Both the position numbers and the translations under genes were made by a program. The notes beneath the pieces were generated by a model that worked only from the letters and a program-made list of their open reading frames with translations, was not told the origin of the DNA and ran no database searches. DNA of 64,000 bases from assembly GCF_023856365.1 (NCBI RefSeq), contig NC_064539.1, positions 31,718,482-31,782,481 on the forward strand. Direction: 5' to 3'. Source of the DNA: Brienomyrus brachyistius (Eukaryota; Chordata; Actinopteri; Osteoglossiformes; Mormyridae). Positions 27,301-36,973 of the stretch are shown in pieces. Position 1 is the stretch's first letter, and every line of letters starts with the position of its first letter.

Positions 27301-30300
27301 ATAACCCTGGTTCCATCTGTCCCTTTCTCCTGTAGACTCGCACGGCATGGACCTGTTTGCGGTTGCCGTCCATGAGTTTGGTCATGCCATCGGGCTGGCA
27401 CACACATCCGCCATGGAGTCCATTATGCGACCGTACTACCAGGGCCCTGTGGGCGACCCACTCAAATACGACCTTCCGTATGAAGACAAGGTCCGCGTCT
27501 GGCAGCTCTATGGTGAGCTTTGCTGTGCCTGAGCCATCATCCTCGCCTGAGTCTTGTTTTCTCTAAGCACTGATTTGCCTTTAGTTACTACAACTAGTAC
27601 ACTTAGTACATCCTGGACAGGGATGCAGCCTATTCATCTGCAGTCTATTCAAATAGCCGCAAGTCAGGAATATTCCCTGGATGGGATATCAATACATTGC
27701 CAGGAACATTCTTGCTCTCTCTATTATACACACAAACACATTTTTATTCATATCTTTGTGGAGACTCTTCATTCATTTCCTTGGGAAAATCCCTAATCCC
27801 AACAATGACAATCTTAACCCCTAACCCTGGTACGGACCCTGGCATTTTTACTTTTTTGATTGCAGTCACAGATTTTTATAAAATTGAGTTTCCCCTCGTG
27901 GGAACCAAAAAAAGCTGCATTTTTTTCACTCACCACTGCTTGCTATGCAATAATATGTGTAGCTGCTGTGCAAACACACGCTCTTTAGAGCACAGAAAAA
28001 GGGCGAGGAGAGCTTTTCAAATATAATGTTTAAATAGATTGTTACTATGACAACCAGAATGTCATAATTCTGAAGGGGTAAAATGTGCTGTAAGCACACG
28101 CTCTACTTCCGAACAAACTAGACATTGAATGAGACACATCTAAACATGAAGAGGTCCTTCTTAAAGTGTTTCCGGCCCCAGCGGTGGCAGAGGAGGTGGG
28201 GAAGCACCTGAAAAGCAGGAGAGTGGAAAACAAAAGGAAAAAATTCTGGGCAAAGAAGTTTATCTTTGAGGGGGAAAGAGAAAGTGGAAAAAATGTGAAA
28301 TTCCAAAAAGTGAAGTGAGGGAGAGAGAAGGGAAGCTACTGTCTTTATAGGAAGGGGAGGGAATGGTGAGACCATAGGTGGGGGATGAGCTGATAGAATA
28401 AGTGCAGTGGTGTGGGTGAAAAAGGACGGAAAAGAGGCTAAAGTAGGCCTGGGCAAAAATATTGTACCACATATTTATTTTGTAAGTTACTGAGCAGTAC
28501 AACCAAACCAATTCAACTTTTTAGAAATGGCTGTTGTTTGTGCCGAGTCAGATTTGGCAAATCCAAACACACTCCATATTACCAACGTCAGACTCTTTTA
28601 GGGACACGCGGCGCCTTGTTTTACTCGGGTGAGAGTCTCCCACAGCCCCTCACCTGGTTCTCTGATAAAATCCATTCGTTTTCTTTCATGAAATTGGAAA
28701 AAAATTAGACACATAATGTCTAATACTCGCAAAATGTATAAAACATGGGGATCGCTGTCTATGTAGAGAAACCCCATCCACGCGAGACTGAAATTAGGAT
28801 ACATGCAGTACGCAGAGGAGGAAAATAAAACCAATCATCAATATTCTCCTTCGAAAGCCGACCTCATTTTTTTCCTTCCTTTTCTTGTTCTGATTTTCTT
28901 TTTTTGTTTGTGTATTACGTGCGTCGTTTGTCTCATGTAGCATAAAATATTGTTTTCATATCCATATAATCTGCCCTGTATTGTCACGGTATGGTATGGT
29001 ATGGTATGGTATGGTAATGTATGGCACGGCACAGCACGGCACGGTATGGTATGGTAATGTACGGTACGGCACGGCACGGTACGGTACGGTACGGTACGGT
29101 ACGGTATGGTATGGTATGGTAATGTACGGTACGGTATGGTATGGTATGGTAATGTACGGTACGGCACGGCACGGTACGGTATGGTATGGTAATGTACAGC
29201 ACGGCACGGTACGGTATGGTACGGTACGGTACGGTACGGTATGGTATGGTATGGTATGGTAATGTACGGTACGGCACGGTACGGTACGGCATGGTACGGT
29301 ACGGTATGGTATGGTAATGTACGGCACAGCACGGTATGATACGGTATGGTATGTTATGGTAATGTACAGTACGGCATGGCACGGTACGGTATGGTAATGT
29401 ACGGTACGGCACGGTACGGTACGGCATGGTACGGTACAGTACGGTACGGTATGGTATGGTATGGTATGGTATGGTATGGTATGGTAATGTACGGTACGGC
29501 ACGGTATGGTATGGTATGGTAATGTACGGTACAGCACGGCACGGTACGGTACGGTATGGTAATGTACGGTACGGCACGGCACAGCACAGTACGGTACGGT
29601 ACGGTACGGTAATGTACGGTACGGCACGGCACAGCACGGTACAGTACGGTACGGTACGGTACGGTACGGTATGGTATGGTAATGTGCGGTACGGCACGGC
29701 ACGGCACGGTACGGTACGGTACGGTATGGTATGGTATGGTAATGTACGGTACGGCACGGCACGGCACGGTACAGCATGGTACGGTACGGTACGGTATGGT
29801 ATGGTAATGTACGGTACGGCACAGCACGGTACGGTATGGTGTGGTATGGTAATGTACGGTACGGCATGGCACGGCACAGCACGGTACGGTACGGTACGGT
29901 ATGGCACAGGCAGGTAAAAGGTGGCGATGCACTTGCAGGCATTCAAAGGGAGACAGATAGGAAAACACAGGAGAACAGAAACCCATTAATTACAAATAAA
30001 CAGATCAGAGACCAGCTTCAAATCTGTGACCAAGAGAGTTATACTGTTTGCTACATGCTCAGCCCAATGAGCTACGTGGCAGTTTGGGGAACAATGGAAA
30101 CACACAAGGGTTGAAGGACAAAGGGGGGAAAGGCAAAATGACCAGCAATGTCCAATGGCCAAATGGGGAAGGGGCCAGGAGGCACAGACCCTGACAAGTG
30201 TATACTGTCATGTTCTCATTCATTTCTATTTATCTGTTAAATCAACCGAATGGGGAAAAAGCATCATTTCATCCTACATTCAGTTCACTAGTTGATTGCG

Positions 30301-33204
30301 GGAGGGGCAGTTTAGTTGTCATTTCTAATGTTGTAGAACTTTCACCTTTATAAAAGGGGGCTTCATTGCATCAATGCTGAAGGGAAGAGGAGCATTTTCT
30401 GCAGCCCAGGTTTTACTTCTGATTTTCCCTGTATTGCTGGTATAAACTTCACTGTTTTCATGAGTCTTCTCTGTGTGTAATGCGCCATCCTCTGTCCTCC
30501 AGGGGTCCGGGACTCCGTGTCGCACACCATCCAACCTGATGACTCCTATTCTGCAGAATCACCGATTCTGCTGGACCTCCCTGAAAACAGGTCCATCGTT
30601 CTGTGAGTCGAGCACCTCATCCTAGGTCCATCCTAGGTGAATCGGCCCCCATCGTGTGACCGTGGCTTCCCCGACATGTGTCCCTGTCCGTCGCTCACCA
30701 TGCACGTTCACTACACTTCTGCTTTCCCATGCTTTTCACCGCCCTCCACCGACTCTCTGCTGTCCCCCCGCCCAGCCCTTCTGGAGATACCCCGGACAGA
30801 TGTAGCACCGCTTTTGATGCTGTGGCTCACATTCGGGGAGAGGCCTTTTTCTTCAAAGGTACAGACTCGGCCTGTTTGGCCATTTTTATTTTAATAAAAG
30901 CTGACTCGTTTAAGAACAATACAGCTGACCTGTATCACACAGCTGTTGGACATGGAGGCCTGGCTCACAAACTCCGTTATAGTTCATCCCAAAGGTGTTT
31001 GATAGGGTTGAGGTCAGGGCTCTGTGTGGGCCAGTCCAGTTCTTCCACACCAAATTCAACCAACATTGTCGTTATGGATCCTGCTTTGTGCACTGGGGCA
31101 GAGGAGGGTCTTCCTTCCCCAAACTGTTCCCACAAAGTCGGAAGCATGGAAGCACAGAACCTCTCATGAATGTGAAGGGGTTACTGTGTATTGGTACATA
31201 TATATTGATACAAAGTACAGAAACTCATTCTTTTACTACAATCACAGATGCTCTACATAAACATTATTTATGTCGCACTATGTACACAACTTGTATATAT
31301 GTACTTCTCTGAGAAATTTATTTATTACACATATACTGTATAGTTGTTTCTAGCATTTTAGTACTTTTTTGTGCTTTCGGATTATATGCCAAACTCCATT
31401 TCGTCGTCTAAGTACTTTGTGTGATGACAATGAACGGACATGCAGTATAACGCAGGAGAATCTGTCCAGAACAACCACAGGCTCTCAATTCCCCAGGAAA
31501 GTACTTCTGGCGACTGACCAGGGAGAAGCACCTGGTGTCACTCCGGCCGGCTGAGATCAGCCGCTTTTGGAGGGGCCTGCCATCTAACCTGGATGGCGTG
31601 GATGCCATATATGAGAGGCCGGGAGACCACAAGATTGTCTTCTTCAAAGGTGCCAGATCATCTTTGTTCCACTGCTGACCCCTAGTGGTGGTGATGCAGT
31701 TCTCTTTTCTGCAGAACCTGCAAGGCTGAAATGAAATCCCAGCCGTACCTTACAATTAAGTTGCTGGGGTTTGTTATTGAGGTGGATTAAGCTGTTAGGG
31801 CTTGTAAGCGGTGAGATTTAACCGGACAACAGGGGGTTTGGTGAGGTTTGGCTTTATTACAACAAAATGACACTGAGATCGATACAGTATAATAGCAGAC
31901 TCGCTTATGTACAATATGATAATTTATACCAGAAGTGTGTCGGCTGGGGTGATGCATGAGTAAATGGTGTCCTGTAGTTGTTCTGGGCATACAGCAACTC
32001 TACATATAACAGACTTTGGATATAACGGACTTCTACCAGATCTCTTAATGTCCGTTATAACGGGATCTTACTGTAAAGGCATTTAATTAAGTGAGATTCT
32101 CATTCTGAAAGAGAGCTGAAAGTTGATTAGGCCAAGCTGGACATGAGTGTATTGGGAGGCTTGTAAAGAGTCAGGATAAGCGGGGCATCATTTCAGCATG
32201 GCGCCCCCTGTCTTTCTCATGATGTAACACACATTAACGCTGAGCTGATGATGTGGGAAACGCCGCTGGGATACTGTACCATATGACTCACTGCTCTGCT
32301 TTTACCTGCAGGCTCTGTGTTTGTTCACTGATCTTCTGTCTGCAGGAGTCAAGTACTGGGTTTTCAAAGACAACCACGTAGAAGAGGGCTACCCCCGGCC
32401 GATCAGCGACTTCGGCCTGCCCATGGAGGGCGTGGACGCTGCCTTCGTGTGGCTCCACAACGACAAGACGTACTTCTTCAAGGACAACCAGTACTGGCGC
32501 TTTGACGACCACCTGCGGCAGATGGACCAGGGGTACCCCAAGGACATGGCTCTGTGGAAGGGCGTACCCCCTAAACTGGACGACGCCATGCGCTGGTCAG
32601 ACGGTACAAGCCCATCCTCCGTGCTGTTCAGCACATCCACACAAATACCAGATTCATACGCCCACTGAAACATAGTGGAATGCAGAAGGAGATTTGCACA
32701 ACAAAAGCTTGATTTGATTGTAATCAGATGCATTGCTAATTGAAATGCAAGACGGACATTTTCGGTGAGAGAGCATGAGGACAGGCTTTGCCTACCTGGC
32801 CAAGCAGCATGAGGACCCTGACTGTTAGCCTGAAGGAGATGCAGAGACAGGCACCTCTCACCGCCCCTTCTTGTTGTCCTACAGGCTCCTCCTACTTCTT
32901 CAAGGGTACAGAGTACTGGCAGCTTCAGGACAGCGCCATGGAGGTGGAGCCGGGGTTCCCACGCTCTGTGGGGAGGGACTGGCTACTCTGTACAGACATG
33001 CAGTCAGACTCACCGGCCACGGAGCCTAACGTAACAGAGAGGACACACCCGCGGGCCCGGAACCATGCCGACCACGCCGAGAGCAGCTACGAAGTGTGCT
33101 CCTGCACATCTGACTCGGCCATGGCACTATCCTCCTGCCCCTTTGGCCCACCCCTCTCTCTCCTGGTGCCCCTCTGCGCCACGTTCCTCACTCTCCTGCT
33201 GTGA
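18388..33204 (+). CDS. mmp17: MMP17 (MT4-MMP), GPI-anchored matrix metalloproteinase, complete
   Basis: Secreted zinc endopeptidase held on the cell surface by a GPI anchor. Exons 18388-18516, 25049-25181, 25409-25544, 26180-26466, 27336-27512, 30503-30602, 30776-30858, 31497-31649, 32346-32603 and 32885-33204 join in phase to 1,776 bases (591 aa; human about 603). In order: signal peptide (about 1-31, core [13 protein letters not shown]), peptidoglycan-binding-like propeptide, cysteine switch PRCSLPD (Cys100), furin-type site RGRR (114-117), catalytic domain with [11 protein letters not shown] (241-251) and Met-turn SIM (Met259), hinge, four-blade hemopexin domain from Cys330 to Cys521, and a hydrophobic C-terminal tail after CSCTS (GPI signal). 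[22 protein letters not shown] and the C-terminal EVCSCTS single out MMP17 from MMP25. Exon 1 is separated by a 6.5-kb intron. No defect was seen. Confidence 0.95.
18517..21060 (+). other. mmp17: MMP17 intron 1, unique left part
   Basis: Apart from the poly(T) run, this 2.5-kb stretch shows no tandem repeat, recognised transposon or coding motif on either strand. The largest unique block of the long first intron, and so a natural place to look for MMP17 regulatory elements, but nothing specific can be named from sequence alone. Confidence 0.4.
19939..19962. repeat. Poly(T) run in MMP17 intron 1
   Basis: About 24 consecutive T in ccgttttt...tgctgag. It could be the A tail of a minus-strand retroposed sequence, but the flank on its left shows no recognisable element. 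Confidence 0.6.
21085..21680 (+). repeat. 50-bp minisatellite in MMP17 intron 1
   Basis: About 12 copies of a 50-base unit, each with the core gaagggatgaggtggagtac, followed by agtactgagccatctctgat and actctgtcag; spacing for example 21,181 to 21,231. The left two copies are more diverged (gaagagatgtgattgagta), so expansion was on the right. Confidence 0.92.
21681..22775 (+). other. mmp17: MMP17 intron 1, no feature recognised
   Basis: Unique sequence between a minisatellite and a dispersed repeat. Open frames at 22,345-22,698 (-) and 22,400-22,681 (+) overlap each other, cross a G run and match no family, so they are not called. Confidence 0.4.
22780..23040 (-). repeat. CA-flanked dispersed element, copy 2 (reverse orientation)
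   Basis: Flanked by (CA)n at 22,778-22,792 and 23,024-23,040. It carries ccattcatttctatggg, a ccagccctaaccttaaccccac block and ttttgaccgtagtcacag, the reverse complement of the pattern at 16,180-16,490. Confidence 0.65.
24480..24965 (+). repeat. Dispersed fish repeat with an internal 47-bp tandem expansion
   Basis: The element has the order atacca(c/g)cttgtccta..., cctatcccagaagc, gggcacactca..., gcatgtttttggactgt, gagaac...caaactctgcacat, shared with copies near 35,010, 45,370 and 46,130. Inside it, the segment aaggcagggaataaccc...catcacagggcac is repeated five times at exactly 47 bases (24,550 to about 24,784), which the other copies lack. Confidence 0.8.
25183..25332 (+). repeat. 19-bp minisatellite in MMP17 intron 2
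   Basis: About seven copies of gtgtgtgagtaatgcatat, with variants (gtgcgtgaataatgcatat), beginning directly after the exon 2 splice donor at 25,182. Confidence 0.9.
25562..25905 (+). repeat. 21-bp minisatellite in MMP17 intron 3
   Basis: About 16 copies of a 21-base unit with ggtcggggtccgcaaatg as its core, and variants ggtctgcaaatacac. The array begins about 18 bases after the exon 3 donor. Because 21 is a multiple of three, all frames stay open and produce repeat peptides on both strands; none joins MMP17 in frame, since TAA follows the exon directly. Confidence 0.92.
26775..27025 (+). mobile_element. tRNA-derived SINE with L2-type tail
   Basis: The head resembles a tRNA gene with polymerase III boxes: A-box-like tggtttgaggctcagcag and B-box-like gttcaaatccc. 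The body has agagtgatttcagcattagg and the 3' end tgtaaagcactttgagac...gttgtgaaaatgcactatac, the tail shared by L2/CR1-mobilised fish SINEs. Two minus-strand relatives of the body lie near 52,080-52,300 and 52,790-52,920. Located in MMP17 intron 4. Confidence 0.75.
27715..27905 (-). repeat. Diverged dispersed element, copy 3
   Basis: Shares ttcatttccttggg...atccctaatccc, a ccctaaccctggta block and tttgattgcagtcacagattttt with the copy at 22,780-23,040, in the same orientation as that copy. Lies in MMP17 intron 5. Confidence 0.55.
27906..28980 (+). other. mmp17: MMP17 intron 5, no feature recognised
   Basis: Purine-rich stretches (about 28,185-28,445 on the plus strand) give minus-strand open frames without any family motif; nothing else was recognised. 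Confidence 0.4.
28985..29910. repeat. GGTAY pentanucleotide satellite in MMP17 intron 5
   Basis: About 925 bases built from the pentamers ggtat, ggtac and ggcac, interrupted at irregular 35-110-base intervals by a six-base phase-shifting motif (ggtaatgtacgg). Minus-strand open frames of 160-330 codons (Tyr/His/Thr/Pro/Val/Arg repeats) are by-products of the pentamer. Confidence 0.95.
30925..31180 (-). pseudogene. Tc1-like transposase fragment in MMP17 intron 7
   Basis: Read on the minus strand from about 31,060 down to 30,975, the sequence gives [20 protein letters not shown], the conserved C-terminal catalytic region of Tc1-like transposases (the D in SPDLNP and the H..W motif), followed by stops where the family continues. 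The plus strand shows the familiar ggggttgaggtcagggctctgtg-type block. A decayed fragment without terminal inverted repeats that I can locate. Confidence 0.75.
31960..32080 (-). mobile_element. Possible DNA-transposon end in MMP17 intron 8
   Basis: The stretch ataacagactttggatataacggac...gtccgttataacgggatcttactgta, read on the minus strand (tacagtaagatcccgttataacggac), resembles termini of pogo/Tigger-type elements. No transposase and no second terminus were found. Confidence 0.35.
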
Positions 33205-34000
33205 AGTGGGGGCACTTGCTGACAGATAGTACTGTGGGGGCTGGTTTTTCCTCTTTCTCCCTCCAACAGTCGTCCCACCCCCAAAACAACTCTTAACAGC
33301 GGCCTTTCGGCTGCCCTGTGGGATCCCTTTAAAGCCGGTGGTTTTACATCAGGTTTGCTGTTCTAATTACTGCTGTAAACAGCGTTGTAGCTTATTTCTT
33401 GGCCTTCAGCGCATGTGGAAGTCCTGAGGACGGCACCATTGCTCCCGACTCCTTGTTTTCGTCTGACTGCGGTGCCCTGCTGTGGACGGCTGGGCTCCGG
33501 TCTGATCGCAGTAATAATCCCGTGTGGGTCAGGCAGCCCTTTACTGCATCATGTTTCCTTGCTCTGCCCTTATCCTGCTGCTTCCCCTCTGAAGGTGTCA
33601 TCATTTCATCACCTTCCAGGTGTGGTCCTCCGTGTCCATTCCAGTTCCTTCCCAGCCAAGACGCTTCCTGTCCATACTAAGGTTTTAAATATGTTTTGTT
33701 GCTGATAAACACCCAAATATCTGTGGCCAAATTGTTAATGGTTTCCACTGGTTTTCTCATATCACCAGAGAATTTCTGTATTCAGTTTTCACATCTGTCC
33801 AGCACACCTAATTATACACGTTTGCCACTCGGACACTGCCATTCTTTCACTGATTTGTTATGATATCCAGATATATTTAAGAATCCATAAATATATACAC
33901 AGAGCGGATGCAAAAAAATTCAGTGAAAGCCACCTTTTCTAAGTCCTGAAATATTTTTGTAAAAAATAAATTTAAGACATCTCACAGGCTATATAATGGG
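33205..34000 (+). other. mmp17: MMP17 3' untranslated region
   Basis: Sequence following the stop, up to an AATAAA within aaaaaataaatttaag at 33,965-33,970. An earlier end is possible; the transcript end is not defined by sequence alone. Confidence 0.45.
33965..33970 (+). terminator. mmp17: Candidate poly(A) signal AATAAA, MMP17
   Basis: First canonical AATAAA on the plus strand that I see after the MMP17 stop, about 760 bases downstream. Confidence 0.45.
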
Positions 34001-36555
34001 TTTTTTCTGAAAAAAAGGAGATGGGGACAAAAAGAAGAAGAAATGTAAACTGGACGCACTGTGGGAGCGTAAAATGGCAACGTACCCCAAGGTGACACTT
34101 ATACGGGCTAAAGCTGAGCAGCTCTTCTGTTCCTACATGTTCAGCTACATTATTGGTTTTACTGGTGGCGGTGAAGGGGATATTAAATCATCACCATTTA
34201 ATGGAATGATGAGGTGAAATAAATGGGGAAAAAATTGAAGTGGTAATAGAGTGACAGTGAAACACAGAATGAGGTGTGAGGTAAGGACTGCATACCTACC
34301 ACAGGATATACGACGCAAGAGGGGGAGCCCAGCGATTAAGGCTGTTGTCATGACAACATCCAGCAGTTCTGCTTCTTCTCACCTTCTTGTCATCCTGGAA
34401 AAAATTAACCCCATTTAGTTTGTTTTCTTGGGGTCCAGGCCTCTTTTTCAGGCATGAGAACTACAAATTCCATGATCGATCTGAACAATCAAATGTGTGT
34501 ATGTGTGTGTGTGTGTTTTACCTTTGTATGTCAATTTTGTATGTAAATGTATGTATGTAAGGTTTTCAGTCCCAGATCATTTGATTACACCTGAATGTCA
34601 GTAATACCTCACTAAGAGTGCAGTAAAATGCCCGGACAGTATGAAAAATTCGTTGTGTGGCTCGGTCTGCTCCTCCTCATACAGCTGCTTACCATAACTA
34701 CTAGAACAACAACTTTTCTTCCTCTACCCATTCCTAGTTGACCACTGCTTTGTGACAATCAGTGCTACCACTGGTCAGTTATCGCAGTCGACATACATGA
34801 TTTCTACAGAACAGCCATCTGTCACAAACCCATTTATCATGTCACCTCATTTTGTGCACGACAAAGTGCACTCAGAAAAGTGAAGCGGGAATTGGCCTCA
34901 AGTCTTGAAAATGGTAAATGAATACAGATCCAGTAAGAAAACAAAAGACAAAGTTCTGTTTCCAAGCGATGAGCCAATTCATGTATAGAACTATGAGGCT
35001 TGTAGCCATCCATCCATCCATCCATCCATCCATCCATTTTCTTTAACCACTAGTCCAATTCAGGGTCATGGTTTGAGGGGTGTGTCCTGGAGCCTATGCT
35101 GGAATTTACATGGGCAAGGCAGGGAACACCCCAGGAGGGGGCACTAACCCATTGCAGGGCACACTCACACAACATTCACTCTTACATACACTACTATGAG
35201 CAATACATAACACTAGGCAGGCATAAATAATACCGTAATCAGGGTTCCTGTTATTATGTTTTCCTGAACAAAAGCAGGTGGGAAAATCACAATCCTGAAA
35301 TAATGTGTTTTTAGAGACTAGCAGGGAACACTTGTTAGATCAGTAATTAGTAATTATGTTTCATCCATTAAAGTCATGAGTGCTGGGAAAACAGGCAAAA
35401 ACAGAGGGAAAAAGCATGGTATTGCCATACATGTTCCATTCATTACGTACAGTACAGCTGGGGTACGCCCTGGACCATGCCCTGCTGCTATTCCACTGTT
35501 ACAACAGAATAATCACACAAAACCTGAGTAATTGCACAATTTTAATTCTTTTAATTTTGTGAAAATCGTACATGAAATATACATTCTACAGTTTAAACAT
35601 TTTGTCCATACTGTGACGCAGGGCGGAGCGCAGAAAGACATGGAGACTTGTTTGCCAGGGAAATCACGGTCTTTATTAACAACCCTTAAAAGAGCTACAG
35701 CAGGCACCCAAACTAATACACCGACGGGAAACACAAGGTCGTCAGACGCCGACCTGCAAGATGCACACAACGTGGGAGGTTTACACAAACTAAATACACG
35801 CGAGGATCGGACCGGGAACACACATGACATGGCAAACACATGCGCGACAATAGGGAAATGCAACCATAAACATTAACAACAACAATACAACAAGGGCTAT
35901 TTATAACTGCACGCGGGGCATACTAGGACATGCGCCCCGCCGATGCTGCAATACATTATTTTGTATTTATAAAATGTCTTTATCATAAGCTGCACAGCAT
36001 GTGCTGCCGCAATCACACTTGCGTAATTGGCAAACACACTTCCCCTGTGGAGAAACTATGAATACGAAGCCTTTAATCTGCATAGAAAAAGCAGTGTTTG
36101 TATACTAAATCTTAATGAACGAGTAGCAATAATGAAATATGTACAGTGAAATATCTAATCATAATAATAAAATAATAATAATAATGAATCAAACACAGCA
36201 TACAACTCAGATTCCGAATTTAATTAATAAAAAAAAACATTATAACTATTACCATTTTCTTAGCAAAATGAAAAGTTGAAAACATTCTTGGAGCCTTGGA
36301 TTTTGCATACACGGTGCCCTCTACCGGATTCTGTCGAAACAGCACCCCCTATTAGCCAACTTCACCCTCATGCGCTCTGCGTTAATTAAGTCAGTACCCT
36401 GAGTGAAGTATATTGTGTCCTCAGGACATCCGTCGAATTTGTATAAAACTACATGATTATTAGTCATTAAGTGATTACCGCAACATCACTAATATGTTTT
36501 AATGTATTGATTAAAATAACTTCCGCATGTTTGCACATGTAAATTTATTTCATTT
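34001..36555. other. Intergenic between MMP17 and PRDM9
   Basis: No gene recognised. It holds a (CATC)n run at 35,009-35,036 that begins a dispersed-repeat copy, and an AAT-rich stretch near 36,160-36,190. A CG-containing block from about 35,610 to 35,940 (tgacgcagggcggagcgcag to catgcgccccgccgatgctgca) is compositionally distinct and may be a transposon or LTR piece, but no termini or proteins were found. Confidence 0.45.
35008..35180 (+). repeat. Dispersed fish repeat, 5' part
   Basis: Begins with seven catc units, then ttaaccactagtcc, gtgtcctggagcctatgctgg, ggcaaggcagggaacaccccagg and cccattgcagggcacactcacac, colinear with the copies near 24,480 and 46,130. Confidence 0.7.
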
Positions 36556-36973
36556 GTAACTCAGAGGTTGTTAGCGGCCTCCAGGGTCATCAAGTCTCGC
36601 GGGCGGGCTCATTTGCTGTCCTCCAATCAGGACGCGGCGCTTGAGGTGAGCGAATTGGCGGGAAGCGACTTTATTATTCCCTCAGGCGGCAGCGGGCAGT
36701 GGTTTTTATGCGACGTTACAGTCCTCGGTTTAATCACGGCTGATGCAGTGAAATACTGTGCGAGGGGAGGAATTTTCCTGTTACAGGCATTAAGATAGTA
36801 AGACGTTTTGGGGGTTTAATCGCTGAGACTGCCAATTTACCTAGAGAGTATTCAATTCTGCGGGCTGTCCTTTAGTTATGGAAGACTTTATAGTATATGT
36901 AACATATTTCATTACATATTACATGTAGGAACGGGGGCTTGGTAGCGAGTACAGGAAGGAAAGGGCTTTGGAC
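36556..36973 (+). promoter_or_regulatory. prdm9: Probable PRDM9 promoter and 5' leader
   Basis: A locally CG-rich island after long AT-rich sequence: aagtctcgcgggcggg, a CCAAT-type element in tcctccaatcaggacgcggcg (about 36,619-36,640) and gcgaattggcgggaagcg. The ATG at 36,974 follows. There is no clear TATA box. An untranslated first exon is possible. Confidence 0.4.

Noticed and set aside
28838..29986. Open frames of 160-330 codons rich in Tyr, Thr, Pro, Val, Arg
   Set aside because: Direct translation of the GGTAY pentamer satellite inside an MMP17 intron.
30678..31169. 163-codon plus-strand open frame over MMP17 exon 7
   Set aside because: It runs out of frame with the hemopexin exon and then reads the wrong strand of a Tc1 transposase fragment.
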